A DNA stretch of 64,000 nucleotides from Fumia sp045615345 (GTDB lineage: Bacteria; Bacillota; Clostridia; Oscillospirales; Ruminococcaceae): positions 62,001-126,000 of the forward strand of contig JAZLER010000036.1 of the NCBI GenBank assembly GCA_045615345.1. The letters run 5' to 3'. Shown piece by piece: positions 1 through 11,200 of this stretch (the stretch's first letter is position 1; the number at the start of each line of letters is the position of its first letter). The position numbers and the translations under genes are program-made. A model generated the notes under the pieces. That model saw only the letters and a program-made list of their open reading frames with translations, had not been told where the DNA came from and searched no databases.

Positions 1-3000
1 CCCATAAACCTTATTGCAGGCAAGACATATACACATACCGTAGTTCCCATAGATGGTGTCAATGATGTAAATGGTTTCCATAAAAACGGTACTGACGATA
101 ACTGCACAAAACTCACAGACGGTGTAACAACATCTTCCTGGGGTGGCGGACAGGCATTCGGTGTATATGTTAAAGGCGACAACACTACTTTTGAAATCGA
201 CTTTGCGCTTGAAGATGCTATCAACTTCCAGCAGATTAACATCGGCACTATCGGAAACACTTCCGGTATTATGCACCCTTATAATGTAAAAGTTCAGGTT
301 AAGAACGAAGACAATCCTGAATGGACACAGATTTATGACGGAAAGCCCACAACAGATGAATTGAGATACGAGTTTATGCTCGGCTCCGACACAGCTATCG
401 AAGCTACTGATGTAAGATTTGTCTTCACGGGTTCAGGCTCATGGCTGTTTATTGACGAAATCTATATCTATGATGTTTCTACAGGCGAAAAATTAGCAGG
501 AACACTCACACCTCCTCCCGTAACAGATGACGGCGGCGATGACGAGGATAGCGAGGAACCCGAGGAACCCTCCGGACCCGATGGAAACAACATAGCTTTA
601 GGTAAATCCTATACACCAATTCAAACCGATTCTGAAAGACTGAAAAAAGGTCTTCCTATTATTCCCGATGATTACCCTGATACGGATGGTAAAGAACTTA
701 CAGATGGCCTCTTCGCTGATCCCGGAAATACTAAAGATGACAGATGGGTAGGCTTTAATAACGGTGGTATGTATAAAAAAGCAGTTGTTGTATTTGACCT
801 TGAAAAGGTTGAATCATTCAAGGAAGTAAAAGTTAACTTCCTTACTGTTGCAGCGAGTGGTATAGGTGTCCCCAACAAAATTAAAATTGAAACTTCTAAC
901 GATGGTTCCAACTGGACATCTATGGCGCGTGATGACCTCGGATATTCTGTAATTATCGACCTTGGTGAAGAACAGGAATTCCAGCGCGTTACTGCAGGTT
1001 TCCTCAAAGCAACCGGGTCTACTCCTATGGGCGTTTACGAACATATCTGCGCAGTTCCCGATGCTGTTAATGCGCGTTATGTAAGACTCAGCTGGGAATT
1101 TATAGCTTCTTGGGCATTTGTCGATGAAGTTCAGATTAACAAAGAAATAACAGAACGCCCAAAGAACACTCCCGAAGCGGTTGTTGACAGAATTCCCAAC
1201 CCCGACCCCGAGAATATTGCGTTTGGTATGCCTTACACAGTAAACGCTGACTTCTCCCAGTTCTATCCCGATAGTGGCATTAAACTTACCGATGGAAGAC
1301 ATGGTACTGCAAGTGGTGATTCCATAGAATGGGTTGCATATAATGCTCCCGAAGGTTCCGGCGGTTATATGAGTAATGACAAGGCATCTTCCAAATATCC
1401 AACAGGCGTTAAGGTAGAATATTCAAGTGATGGCAACAAATGGAAATTCTTTACAGAAAGTGACCTTGCCGAATTGCAGAGTGCTCCTGTTGGTACAAGG
1501 CGTTTTGACTATGGTCAGCTCTTTACTTCCAAGGCAAGGTACATCAAGGTTACAGTATATGGTACAGACTTTGTAGCGCTTGATGAAATCGAAGTTTTCA
1601 AATCATTTGACGGTACTCTTGACTACGAGCTTACCGATGATGCCAAGCTTTCTTATAACCTTTCTGCAAACTATCCCTCAGCTTCTTCCCGTAATGCTGA
1701 TGCAGGCGATGCCGAAACAATGCTTACAGATGGCATCTACGGCGAATGGATAAAATACGACCATAAGGGCAATACAAAAGACGACCACATTATGCTCGAT
1801 TTTGACATTACAGACTTAAACTCTATTGAGAAACTCGTATTTCACACAAGAAGTGGATCCGGTACTCCCAAGAATGTTTTGTTCAAGGTTTCTACAGACG
1901 GAAACAACTGGGTAACAATTAAAAACTTCTTCGCGTATTCCGAAGCTGACGAAGACGGACGTGGCGTTTCCTTTATCTGGGACGGCGACAAAGATCCTTT
2001 CTATATGTTTGCAGATAGCGCTGATTCAATTTATGCCCGTTTTGTAAGAGTTGAATTTGATGTTCCTGCAGGAAAAACTGTTTCTGTTGACGAAATGTCA
2101 ATTATGGGTAAACGTGGCAGAACTTCTACTGCTGCAGTTGCTATCAATAAACCCGGCGAGGAGCATAACTTAGCACTCGGTAAACCTTACGAAAGAGTGC
2201 CCGGACTTTCTACTCCCGCTTACCCCGATACAAACAATTCAGAGCTTACCGATGGTATCCATGGTACAACTAACTATATGGACCCTGCCTGGGTAGGTCA
2301 TAACTATCGTGAATATGGTCCCACAGGCGAAACCAAGTACCGTGAACTTTTGAAGAGTTACATTGTTGACCTTGGCGAGCTTAAGACAATTACTTCTGTA
2401 AAAGCTACTTTCCTCGGTTCTCCCGGTGCAGGTTTCAACACTCCTGCATATATCGACACACTTGTTTCCGTTGATGGATACAACTGGATGAAGCTTACAA
2501 ACAACGATACAGCTTCCAAATGGCCTTCCGGCGTTCAGGAATATGGTTGGCACGCAAACGGCACAGACGGACTTGACAGAGATATGACCGATGGCGCACA
2601 GATGGTTGTTGCAAGATATGTCAGAGTAGCTTGGCAGCTTATCACAACAACTATGATTGACGAAATTGAAGTTTATGGTTACGATGAAATTAAATCAGGT
2701 GAAGGTATTATGTCCGCTGAAGAAGTGGCATCACGTGCTACTCCTCACGATAACGGTGGCGACTACCTGACTCCCGAGGAAACAGGCGGTATCCACGACT
2801 TGCTCCTTTGCTACAACGGTTGGTATGGAACAGCAGAAAACGGCACATTGCGCCGTGGCGAATGGAACGCACACAGATTTAAACCCATGCTTACTTACAT
2901 TGATGAAAACGGTGACTCCGTTGACACAATGTTTGACGCAGTATTGTTCCTTGCTCTTAATGCGCGTTCAGGCCGTGGTCACGGTTGGAGAACATCCTGG

Positions 3001-4623
3001 ATTGCAGAAGATATCGTTTACTGGTATGACCAGATGTTTAAAGAAGGCGGAGATATCGACGAGCTTAACAAAGCAGCGCTTCAGGTTCGTGAAGATTTGA
3101 ATCTCCCCGATTATAAAGTAAAACTTGTTATCTCCTTCCCGCAGGTATGGCACGAGGGCTCATCCAAGCCTAAATACTTCGGTTGGCTCGGTGACAGAGA
3201 AATCGTTGACATCGGTGAAATTGATAACTTTACTTACTATACAAACTGGTGGATCGATAAAGTTCAGGAAGGCCTTGAAAAAGGTAACTGGGAAGCAGTA
3301 GAATTCACAGGTTACTACTGGACACATGAAGGTATTTCCGCAACCGCCAATAATAATGACCCGAATGACGGCAAGTTAACTGGTGACGTTAACTACAACA
3401 GTGAATCTATCCAGCACACAGCCGAGCTTATCAACGATGCTGAAAAGAGATGGAATAAAGAATTCCTCTTCTACTGGATTCCTTATTCCTCTGCAGAAGG
3501 TATCTTCCACGCTCGTAAGAATAACATCGACGTATGGTCTACTCAGACAGGTAACTACTTCGTAAGAGAAATGTCTGACGGTGCAGATTACGGTGGTATG
3601 GGTAACCCCGGTATCTGTACAACGGTTGCTTCTTCAATGAGTTACATCCATGCAAGTATGGAATTTGAGTTCGACGGCGGTGTTGCTAATAACCCCTTGA
3701 AGTACAATGCGTTCCTTGACTACATCAATGCGGCTGTTCAGTACGATATGACAGGTCGTGACGTTTACAGATCCTGGTATCAGGGTATTGATGACCTTTA
3801 TGCAATCGCTTATAACAGAAAACAGGTTGTAAGAGATCTCTATACTGCTATTTACAAGCTTATTGACGGAACTCTTACTGAGGAAATTCCTCATATTAAA
3901 GAAATCAGCGATGTACAAATCGAGGGCGACCTCGGTGCACCTTATGCTTCCGGTGATGCTGCAGGCGGTGCTCCCGGTGGTACAGCAGGCGGTTCCGGCG
4001 GAGGCGGAGGCGGATACTACTACGAAGAACCTGCAGAGGAAACAGTGGTAGAAACTGCTACTCCTTCCGATGAAGGATATGTATGGTTCACAGGTACAAA
4101 CGGCTATCAGCTCAAGGATAAAGAAGGCAACTTCGTTAAAGGCTGGGCTCAGGTGAACGGCGACTGGTATTATCTCAGTGCTGACGGATATCTCACAACA
4201 GGCTGGGTTAAAGACCAGAACACATGGTACTATCTCAAGGCAAACGGCGTTATGGCAGATGATGGATGGTACAAGGTAGATAACGTATGGTACTACTTCG
4301 GCTCAACAGGTGCTATGAAGACAGGCTGGGTACTTGACAACGGCAGATGGTACTATATGCTCTCAAGCGGTGCTATGGCTAAATCCACATGGGTAGAAGT
4401 AAACGGTAACTGGTATTACTTCACTCAGGGCGGAGCTATGGCGACAGGTTGGGTACTTGATGGTAACAACTGGTATTACCTGAATGAATCAGGTGCAATG
4501 GCAACAGGCTGGAAAGTAGTAAAAGGCGAATGGTATTACCTTGACCCTGCTAACGGCAAGATGCTCAGTAACACAACCGTTGACGGCTATAAATTAGGCA
4601 CTGACGGTAAATGGATTGCTTGA
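1..4623 (+). CDS. Giant surface protein: F5/8C-like domains, DUF4855, choline-binding repeats (5' end outside window)
   Basis: The frame is open from the first base, so the start and signal peptide lie upstream; 1540 residues are visible. Five F5/8 type C-like (discoidin-type) domains start near residues 3, 196, 405, 550 and 722, each opening with a NLALGKPY-like strand and an LTDG motif. A DUF4855 domain follows (about 930-1290), then a Gly-rich linker (about 1310-1345) and roughly eight 20-residue GW/WYY cell-wall-binding repeats (1359-1540) of the choline-binding type. DUF4855 is uncharacterised; such architectures suggest a wall-bound glycan-binding or glycan-processing protein. The DUF4855 segment is more divergent than in the paralog at 8202. 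Domains 2 and 3 seem to have exchanged internal segments (see findings). Architecture is confident; activity is unknown. Confidence 0.85.
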   Translation, partial: PINLIAGKTYTHTVVPIDGVNDVNGFHKNGTDDNCTKLTDGVTTSSWGGGQAFGVYVKGDNTTFEIDFALEDAINFQQINIGTIGNTSGIMHPYNVKVQVKNEDNPEWTQIYDGKPTTDELRYEFMLGSDTAIEATDVRFVFTGSGSWLFIDEIYIYDVSTGEKLAGTLTPPPVTDDGGDDEDSEEPEEPSGPDGNNIALGKSYTPIQTDSERLKKGLPIIPDDYPDTDGKELTDGLFADPGNTKDDRWVGFNNGGMYKKAVVVFDLEKVESFKEVKVNFLTVAASGIGVPNKIKIETSNDGSNWTSMARDDLGYSVIIDLGEEQEFQRVTAGFLKATGSTPMGVYEHICAVPDAVNARYVRLSWEFIASWAFVDEVQINKEITERPKNTPEAVVDRIPNPDPENIAFGMPYTVNADFSQFYPDSGIKLTDGRHGTASGDSIEWVAYNAPEGSGGYMSNDKASSKYPTGVKVEYSSDGNKWKFFTESDLAELQSAPVGTRRFDYGQLFTSKARYIKVTVYGTDFVALDEIEVFKSFDGTLDYELTDDAKLSYNLSANYPSASSRNADAGDAETMLTDGIYGEWIKYDHKGNTKDDHIMLDFDITDLNSIEKLVFHTRSGSGTPKNVLFKVSTDGNNWVTIKNFFAYSEADEDGRGVSFIWDGDKDPFYMFADSADSIYARFVRVEFDVPAGKTVSVDEMSIMGKRGRTSTAAVAINKPGEEHNLALGKPYERVPGLSTPAYPDTNNSELTDGIHGTTNYMDPAWVGHNYREYGPTGETKYRELLKSYIVDLGELKTITSVKATFLGSPGAGFNTPAYIDTLVSVDGYNWMKLTNNDTASKWPSGVQEYGWHANGTDGLDRDMTDGAQMVVARYVRVAWQLITTTMIDEIEVYGYDEIKSGEGIMSAEEVASRATPHDNGGDYLTPEETGGIHDLLLCYNGWYGTAENGTLRRGEWNAHRFKPMLTYIDENGDSVDTMFDAVLFLALNARSGRGHGWRTSWIAEDIVYWYDQMFKEGGDIDELNKAALQVREDLNLPDYKVKLVISFPQVWHEGSSKPKYFGWLGDREIVDIGEIDNFTYYTNWWIDKVQEGLEKGNWEAVEFTGYYWTHEGISATANNNDPNDGKLTGDVNYNSESIQHTAELINDAEKRWNKEFLFYWIPYSSAEGIFHARKNNIDVWSTQTGNYFVREMSDGADYGGMGNPGICTTVASSMSYIHASMEFEFDGGVANNPLKYNAFLDYINAAVQYDMTGRDVYRSWYQGIDDLYAIAYNRKQVVRDLYTAIYKLIDGTLTEEIPHIKEISDVQIEGDLGAPYASGDAAGGAPGGTAGGSGGGGGGYYYEEPAEETVVETATPSDEGYVWFTGTNGYQLKDKEGNFVKGWAQVNGDWYYLSADGYLTTGWVKDQNTWYYLKANGVMADDGWYKVDNVWYYFGSTGAMKTGWVLDNGRWYYMLSSGAMAKSTWVEVNGNWYYFTQGGAMATGWVLDGNNWYYLNESGAMATGWKVVKGEWYYLDPANGKMLSNTTVDGYKLGTDGKWIA

Positions 4624-4651
4624 TTCCCCCTTATATATATCTCTTTTTCTG

Positions 4652-4690
4652 GGAAAACAGCCCTCATTTCTGAGGGCTGTTTTCCTTTTT
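4652..4690 (+). terminator. Rho-independent terminator after the first DUF4855 gene
   Basis: A 15-bp perfect stem built on AACAGCCCTC and its complement with a 4-nt loop is followed by TTTTT. It separates the surface protein from the solute-binding protein gene. Confidence 0.9.
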
Positions 4691-4745
4691 ATGTAAAATC
4701 GGCATATTGTAGAAAAAAATTCGGAAAAATTGTGCACTTTTTCGG

Positions 4746-4774
4746 TTGCTTAACTTGGCGATTTGTTGTATAAT
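4746..4774 (+). promoter_or_regulatory. Promoter of first solute-binding protein gene
   Basis: TTGCTT, a 17-bp spacer and TATAAT. The leader to the ATG at 4891 is about 110 nt, long for a plain promoter. A second weaker TTGACG...TATAGC pair lies inside that leader near 4830. I recognise no riboswitch in it. Confidence 0.65.
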
Positions 4775-4890
4775 ACTTTTATAAAGTTGTGATTTGCAAG
4801 GCTTTGCGCGTTATCGGGAAATTGACGTGCAAAAACTTCGGATTATAGCTTTAATATCAAAGATTCTTTTAATTTGAAAGGAGTTTATTT

Positions 4891-6219
4891 ATGTTAAAGA
4901 GGATTATTTCCGCAATGCTCGTTGCAGTAATGGCTATCTCCTTGATGGCAAGCTGTGGCGAAACAAAAGCCCCCGTAGAAGGCGGCGACGTAAACTTGGA
5001 AATCTGGCACACAGGTGCTGAAGACCAGGAAGTAACATCTACACATCAGCGTTACTTAAAAGCTGCTGATGAATTCATGGCAAACAATGAAGGCTACAAC
5101 GTTAAAGTTGTAGGTGCTGTAAAAGCAGAAAAAATTATGACAGCTCTCGCTTCCGGTGCAGGCCCTGATATCGTACAGGCTCAGTGGCAGCAGGCAGGCG
5201 TTTGGGGTACAGAAGGCATTATCGCTGACCTTACTGAATTTGTAAACAACGATGCTGAATTCGATAAAGACGATATCATCCCCGCTGCTTGGGACCGTTC
5301 TACATACAAAGGCAAAATCTACTCTATCCCCGTAGGCTTCAACTCTTCCGAATTCTACTACAACAAAGACATTTTGGAAGCAGAAGGTGTTGAAGTTCCC
5401 AAAACTATCGGCGAACTCAAAAAACTCGCTGTAGACCTCACAACATATGATGACGCAGGCTTCATCACACGTGCAGGCTACATTCCCGACTTCCCCTGGC
5501 TTGATAACGTATTGTGGCCCATCGTATTCGGTGCTGAATGGATCAACATGGAAACAAACGAAATCACATTCGATACTCCCGAAATGAGAGAAGCTTACCA
5601 GTGGCAGGTTGACATCTACAATGAAATCGGTTACGATAAATTGCAGACATTCAAAACAAGCCTTGGTAACGGCGCTCAGGACGGCTTTATGTCCGGTAAA
5701 ATCGCTATGCAGTTTGCTGGTGAATGGATTCCCACAAACGTTCAGATGTACAACCCCGAACTTAACTACGGCGTAGCTTACATTCCTTACCCCGATGGTA
5801 AACCCGAGCTCGAAGGTTCTATGTTCTGCACAGTTACAGCTTTGATGATGAACGAACAGAACAAAAACTCCAAAGAAGATGCTTGGAAGCTCCTCTCCTG
5901 GATGACAGGTAAAGAAGTTTCTAAATCTATCGCTGAAGGCTTAAATGGTAACGGTGCTATGATGGTTCGTAAATCTGCTCTCGACTACATCCAGACTCTT
6001 GATACAGTAGATCCTATCAAGAAAGAAGTAGCTGAAATGATGAAGAACCCCAACGTAAAAGGCTTCCCGATGCTTGCTTACGTTGATGAATACCTCGGCG
6101 TTGTAGCTGACGAAATGAACAAAGTATTCACAGATCCTGCTAACTACACAGTAGAAATGGCTACAAAAGCTGTTCAGGAAAAAGTTCAGCCCATCGCTGA
6201 TGCTAAACCCATCAACTAA
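4891..6219 (+). CDS. Extracellular sugar-binding lipoprotein (ABC family 1 SBP)
   Basis: 442 residues. The signal peptide ends in a lipobox LMASC, so the mature protein should be lipid-anchored on the outer face of the membrane. The body has the layout of family 1 solute-binding proteins: an early GSGPDIVQ-like segment (GAGPDIVQ here), a central NSSEFYYNKDILEAEG strand-helix and a late GNGAMMVRKSAL hinge region, as in oligosaccharide binders. The start is fixed by GAAAGGAG eight bases upstream. It has its own promoter and terminator, so it is monocistronic. No permease or ATPase lies anywhere in the window. Its paralog is at 6628. Codon use is strongly biased, like gapA, which suggests high expression. 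The ligand is unknown. Confidence 0.9.
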   Translation: MLKRIISAMLVAVMAISLMASCGETKAPVEGGDVNLEIWHTGAEDQEVTSTHQRYLKAADEFMANNEGYNVKVVGAVKAEKIMTALASGAGPDIVQAQWQQAGVWGTEGIIADLTEFVNNDAEFDKDDIIPAAWDRSTYKGKIYSIPVGFNSSEFYYNKDILEAEGVEVPKTIGELKKLAVDLTTYDDAGFITRAGYIPDFPWLDNVLWPIVFGAEWINMETNEITFDTPEMREAYQWQVDIYNEIGYDKLQTFKTSLGNGAQDGFMSGKIAMQFAGEWIPTNVQMYNPELNYGVAYIPYPDGKPELEGSMFCTVTALMMNEQNKNSKEDAWKLLSWMTGKEVSKSIAEGLNGNGAMMVRKSALDYIQTLDTVDPIKKEVAEMMKNPNVKGFPMLAYVDEYLGVVADEMNKVFTDPANYTVEMATKAVQEKVQPIADAKPIN

Positions 6220-6231
6220 TCTTTGATAGTT

Positions 6232-6266
6232 TAAAAGCTCAGGCAAAATGCCTGAGCTTTTTTTGT
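6232..6266 (+). terminator. Terminator of first SBP gene
   Basis: The 10-bp stem AAGCTCAGGC with loop AAAAT is followed by seven T residues. Confidence 0.92.
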
Positions 6267-6484
6267 TTTATACTTTGGAATTTTTTAGAAAATTTAATTT
6301 TTTGACAACAAAACAACAAGAATATCACAAAAAATATGTAAATTATTGTGCGTAAAACTTTAATATTTTTATGAAAAAATACAATAAATATAGTATTTAC
6401 CGAGTTTTTTAAAGTATCATATTACGGATAACTTTATGCAAAAAACAGGTTAAACATAACTAAAGAAATGACAAGTTATAATCG

Positions 6485-6513
6485 TTGCAATAAGTTTTTT
6501 GATATTGTATAAT
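6485..6513 (+). promoter_or_regulatory. Promoter of second SBP gene
   Basis: TTGCAA, 17 bp, TATAAT, again with a leader of about 110 nt before the ATG at 6628. The rest of the 408-bp gap 6220-6627 is the terminator above plus AT-rich sequence in which I see no gene. Confidence 0.7.
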
Positions 6514-6627
6514 AGTATTATGGAGTTTGAATTGGTTTTACATAGGTCGTACGGGAAACCACCAATGTAAAACAAAATTCATTATTTCAGTTATCAAAGA
6601 ATTTGCAAAAATGAAAGGAGTTTTATT

Positions 6628-7959
6628 ATGCTCAAGAGAATTATCTCCGTTTTGCTTGTTGCAGTTATGGCTATGTCCTTGATGGCAAGCTGTGGTAACG
6701 AAAGCAAAACACCCGCAAATGAAGGTACAGTTGCTTTGGAACTCTGGCATGGTTCTGCAGAAGACACCTTGGAAAGTTCCAACCATCAGCGTTATTTGAG
6801 AGCTGCTGATCAGTTTATGGCTAACAACGAAGGTTACGAAGTTAAAATCGTTGGTGCTGTAAAAGCTGAAAAAATTATGACTGCTCTCGCTTCCGGTTCC
6901 GGCCCCGATATCGTTCAGCCTCAGTGGCCTTTCGCAGGTAAATGGGGTGCTGAAGGAATTATCGCTGACCTTACTGATTTCGTAAACAATGATCCCGAAT
7001 TCGATAAAGACGACTTTATCCCCTCTGCTTGGGACCGTTCTACTTACAAGGGCAGAATTTATTCTATCCCCACAAACTTCAACTCTTCTGAGCTCTACTA
7101 CAACGTAGATTACATGAACGAGTTTAATGCTGAAGTTCCCAAAACAATCGGCGAACTCAAAAAACTCGCTGTAGAACTCACAGAATACGATGCTAACGGC
7201 TTTATCACACGCTGTGGTTATCTCCCCGATTACCCCTGGCTTGATAACGTTTTGTGGCCCATCGCTTTCGGTGCTGAATGGATTGACGAAGAAACAAACA
7301 CAATCACATTCGATACTCCCGAAATGAAAGCAGCTTACCAGTGGCAGCTCGACATCTATAACGAACTCGGCTACGATAAGTTGATGACATTCAAAACAAG
7401 TCTTGGCTCCGGTGCTCAGGAACCCTTTATGTCCGGTAAAACTGCTATGCAGTTCGGCGGTGAGTGGATGTTTGATAACATTTACAACTATGCTCCCGAA
7501 CTCAACTACGGTGTAGCTTACTGTCCTTATCCCGATGGTCAGCCCGAACTCGAAGGTTCTATGTTCTGCACAATCGGTGCTATGATGCTTAACAATAACG
7601 GCAAAAACTCCAAAGAAGACGGCTGGAAACTTCTCTCCTGGATGACAGGTAAAGAAGTTCAGGCTGAATTTGCTAAAGGCATCAACAACACAGGTGCTAT
7701 GTACACAAGAAAATCTGCTCTTAAATCTGTAATGGAAATGGATACAGTTCCTGAAATGAAGAAAAAAGTTGCAGAAATGATGATGAACCCCAATGTTGAT
7801 GGTTTCCCCATGTCCACATACATCAACGAATATCTCTCTATCGTTGCTGACGAAATGAACAAAGCATTTACAGATCCCAGCTATACAATTGATATGGCTG
7901 CAGCTGCTGTTCAGGTTGAAGCACAGAAACTTGCTGATGCAAGTCCTGTTAACAAATAA
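6628..7959 (+). CDS. Extracellular sugar-binding lipoprotein, paralog of 4891 gene
   Basis: 443 residues, closely similar to the preceding SBP along its whole length, including the lipobox LMASC, the NFNSSELYYN core and the NNTGAMYTRKSAL hinge. The start is set by GAAAGGAG. It has a separate promoter and a separate terminator, so the pair is a tandem duplication kept as two transcription units. Differences cluster in loops that normally shape the ligand pocket (for example QPQWPFAG versus QAQWQQAG), so the two may bind related but different glycans. No transporter genes are nearby; they may share a permease encoded elsewhere or act as surface receptors. Like its twin it has very biased codon use, which creates long but meaningless antisense reading frames. 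Confidence 0.9.
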   Translation: MLKRIISVLLVAVMAMSLMASCGNESKTPANEGTVALELWHGSAEDTLESSNHQRYLRAADQFMANNEGYEVKIVGAVKAEKIMTALASGSGPDIVQPQWPFAGKWGAEGIIADLTDFVNNDPEFDKDDFIPSAWDRSTYKGRIYSIPTNFNSSELYYNVDYMNEFNAEVPKTIGELKKLAVELTEYDANGFITRCGYLPDYPWLDNVLWPIAFGAEWIDEETNTITFDTPEMKAAYQWQLDIYNELGYDKLMTFKTSLGSGAQEPFMSGKTAMQFGGEWMFDNIYNYAPELNYGVAYCPYPDGQPELEGSMFCTIGAMMLNNNGKNSKEDGWKLLSWMTGKEVQAEFAKGINNTGAMYTRKSALKSVMEMDTVPEMKKKVAEMMMNPNVDGFPMSTYINEYLSIVADEMNKAFTDPSYTIDMAAAAVQVEAQKLADASPVNK

Positions 7960-7979
7960 TCTTTGATGACTAACAAGAT

Positions 7980-8013
7980 AAAGGTCAGGTAAAATCCTGA
8001 CCTTTATTTTTTG
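7980..8013 (+). terminator. Terminator of second SBP gene
   Basis: Stem AAAGGTCAGG with loop TAAAA and its complement, then a T-rich run. Confidence 0.9.
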
Positions 8014-8056
8014 CCGGAATGTCAAAATTATGCAAAATAAAAGTCAAATCCGTCAC

Positions 8057-8085
8057 TTGTACGTGGGATTTATCTATGATATAAT
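8057..8085 (+). promoter_or_regulatory. Promoter of second DUF4855 gene
   Basis: TTGTAC, 17 bp, TATAAT, about 115 nt ahead of the chosen ATG at 8202. Confidence 0.65.
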
Positions 8086-8201
8086 TTAAATAAACACAAC
8101 AATATAACAAGTATAACAAACATTAAAACATTTTTTGAAATGCTGATTTTATGGTATTATTATATTATGAAACAATATGCCAAGTAATAGGGGGTTTTAT
8201 A

Positions 8202-11200
8202 ATGAAAAAATTTTTGGCAGTATTACTTTCTCTGTTATTTGTTATGAGTGCAATGCCCACAATAACTTTGGGTGCGCCGACAGTAACAGAATTTGTGAGC
8301 ATTTCAAAGGGATGCGATTATACTCTTTCGCTTGAGCCTGCTTACAACTATCCCGACAGTGGCGGGGAGCTTACCGATGGTAAAGTCGGTCCTGTCAGCT
8401 TCCACGACAGTGCTTGGGTAGGCCATCAGGGCAGTGACAAGTTTGAAGTAACTGTCGACCTTGGTGAAGTAAAGGAATTCAGAGGAGCAAAAGCATATTT
8501 TCTCTGTACTTCTTCAGGCGGTGTTATAGGTCCTGCAGGTCTGGAAGTATACTATTCTGTTGATGGTACGGAGTGGAATCTCCTTGCTGCAGACAATGCT
8601 TCTGAAAAGCACATCGGACCCGGTGAAGATGGCAGCGGATATCACGAAGATATTGATGTGATTTCTGTTGAAGCTGATGAAGCTGTTGAAGGTCAGTATG
8701 TAAGATTTAAACTTTTAAGACACGGTGGCTCTTCGTGGTGTTTTGTCAGTGAGGTAGAAGTTTTTGCTGACGTTCTTACTGTACCCGTTGCTCCCGTTGT
8801 AAACGAAAGTGAATATTATGAAACGGTTTTCTATGTAAGAGAAGGCGAGGACTACACACTGAAGGTTGAAGCAATTCCTCAGGACCTTGGTGACCTTTCC
8901 TACCAGTGGTATAAAAACGAGGCGCCTGTTGGTACAGATTCTCCCGAATATACCATTGAAAATGCTTCGCTTTCCGACAACGGCAGTGCATACTGGTGTG
9001 TTGTTACCAACTCGCTTAATGGTATGACCGCTACTACAAAAAGTAAAATGACAATGATGAGTGTTGTCAATGCTTCTCTTAATGCAGATTTCCCTGTTTT
9101 TAACAACGATTTGCCTCAGACTGCATCGTTTACAGCAGGTAAGGACCTTGTGCTTTCTGTAAATACTTCTGTTACAGACGGCGGAAAGCTTTCTTATCAG
9201 TGGTATAAAAACGGCGAAAGAATAGGTACCAACAGCAACACTCTTGTTATCAGCAATTCTGTTTTAGCAGACAGTGGCGAGTACAAAGTTATCGTTACAA
9301 ACCTTAAAAACAACTTAAAACGCAGAACTCAGAGTGTAGTTTGCAATGTTACTATCGAACCTTATTACGGTGAAAACCTTATTGGCAATGTAGTTTATGA
9401 TTTCAATATGGAAAACGATGATGCCTTCTGTGAAGGCTTTGAGGACTTTGACCGCACAAAGCTTACAGACGGTGTTAAAACCACATATATTGACGATGCA
9501 AACAACGCGGGTTTCACAAACGCATATGGTGCAACTGAGCTTACATTTGTTATGGACGATGTGAAAACTGTAAGGGAAATTCAGTTCGGTGCATACAGCA
9601 AGACTTCCGAAAATGTTTCTACCCCTGAATTTTTGCAGGTTTTTGCATATATTGATTATCAGTGGGTGAGCATTTACAAAGATATGCTCCCTGCAAAAAA
9701 TGATAAGGGTACCTTTGTTCTGACATTTAACAATGGTGCCTCTCTTGGTATGTCGGCTATCCGTTTTGCTTTCAGCAACTACGGCGACTGGCTTGTTATG
9801 GACGAAATCGGAGTTTATGAAGTTGCTACAGGTCTTGCTCCCGATGGTATTATGACCGATAAGGTCAACAACAATATCGCTCTGGGCGTGCCTTACGAAA
9901 AATCGCAGAAAACTTCAGGAAGTTATTACGATACAGGTGATAAAGAGCTTTCTGACGGCAATACCTGTAACAGTACAAGTTTCTATGACGACAGATGGGT
10001 TGGTTTCCAGAGCTATGCAGAGGTTTCCTTCACATTTGACTTGGGCTACGGCTCAAAATTTGAGGAAGTGGCTGTTCATACAGCACAGTTAGGCTCCGGT
10101 ATCAACCTCCCTGCGGGCGTAAGAATCGAAGTTTCCGATGACAAGACTAACTGGAAAACTATTTCTGATGTTCCTTTTGATGAAGTGAAAGGTACGGTTA
10201 TTTATACCCATCGCGCAACTTTTGGTGAACCCGTGGAATGCAGATATGCAAAAGTTACCTTGCTTAAAGGCAGAACTTCTTCCTGGATTTTCCTTAGTGA
10301 AATCGAGATTTTCGAGAAAACTTCCGAGAGTATGGGCCTTGAAGCAAATAATATCTCTTACGGCAAAACCTATACTGCAACTCCCGAAACAAACTCCGAC
10401 AACGCAAAAATCCCCAAACTTACTGACGGACATTCATTTGCCACTGATGATGTAAGCCCCACATGGGTAGAATATGATGGCGATACTGAAATTGTAATGA
10501 ATCTGAACGCAGTACATTCTTTTGAACAGGTTGCTGCAAGATTTTATAAAGATGCGCTTCCCGACATCGTTTCAGTTTATCTTTCAAACAACAATAAAGA
10601 TTGGACACCTCTTGGAAGTGTAGAAGTTACAGGGCCTGCTTTTGATATTCCCTTTGACGAAATGAAAACAGGACAGTATGTAAAATTTGTGATAGAGTCC
10701 GATGAGGCATTTTTAATTGACGAGCTTAAGGTGTTGGAATATATTTCCATCTTCCCCGAGCAGACTCCCGAAGAATTCTATAAAGATGAAAATAACTTAG
10801 CACTCAACAAAGAATATACTTCTTCAAAGAAACCTGAAGCTGATAAAAACAAGCTTACCGATGGTATCCGTGGTTCATACCTTTACTCCGATGGAAAATG
10901 GGTAAGCTATCCTGCAAGTGGTGAAGAAGAAGTTTCTGTAACAGTAGACCTTGGCGAAGTCAAATCGTTTGAACAGGTTCAGGTTGGTATGCTCAAGTCT
11001 TCTGCTAAAACTCTTAAAATCAATTACCCCGTTGAGCTTTTGATAGAGTACTCAAATGACGGCAAAAACTGGTCTGTATATGCTGACGAAGTCGTTAAGT
11101 ATTATGAAGGTGAAGGCGTTAAACGAGATAACTATTTCGGCGGTGCGAACGGAAGATATGTCCGCTTTACTTTCCTTACAGATGGTCAGATGTTACTTGA

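Noticed and set aside
4775..4890. Riboswitch in the long SBP leader
   Set aside because: The leader is long, but I found no conserved class motif and no expression platform; only a promoter-like sequence.
6538..8025. Long minus-strand open frame (495 codons) opposite the second SBP gene
   Set aside because: Cys/Phe/Val-rich antisense product with no domain, created by biased codons of the SBP; it lacks a ribosome site and runs over the SBP's RBS.
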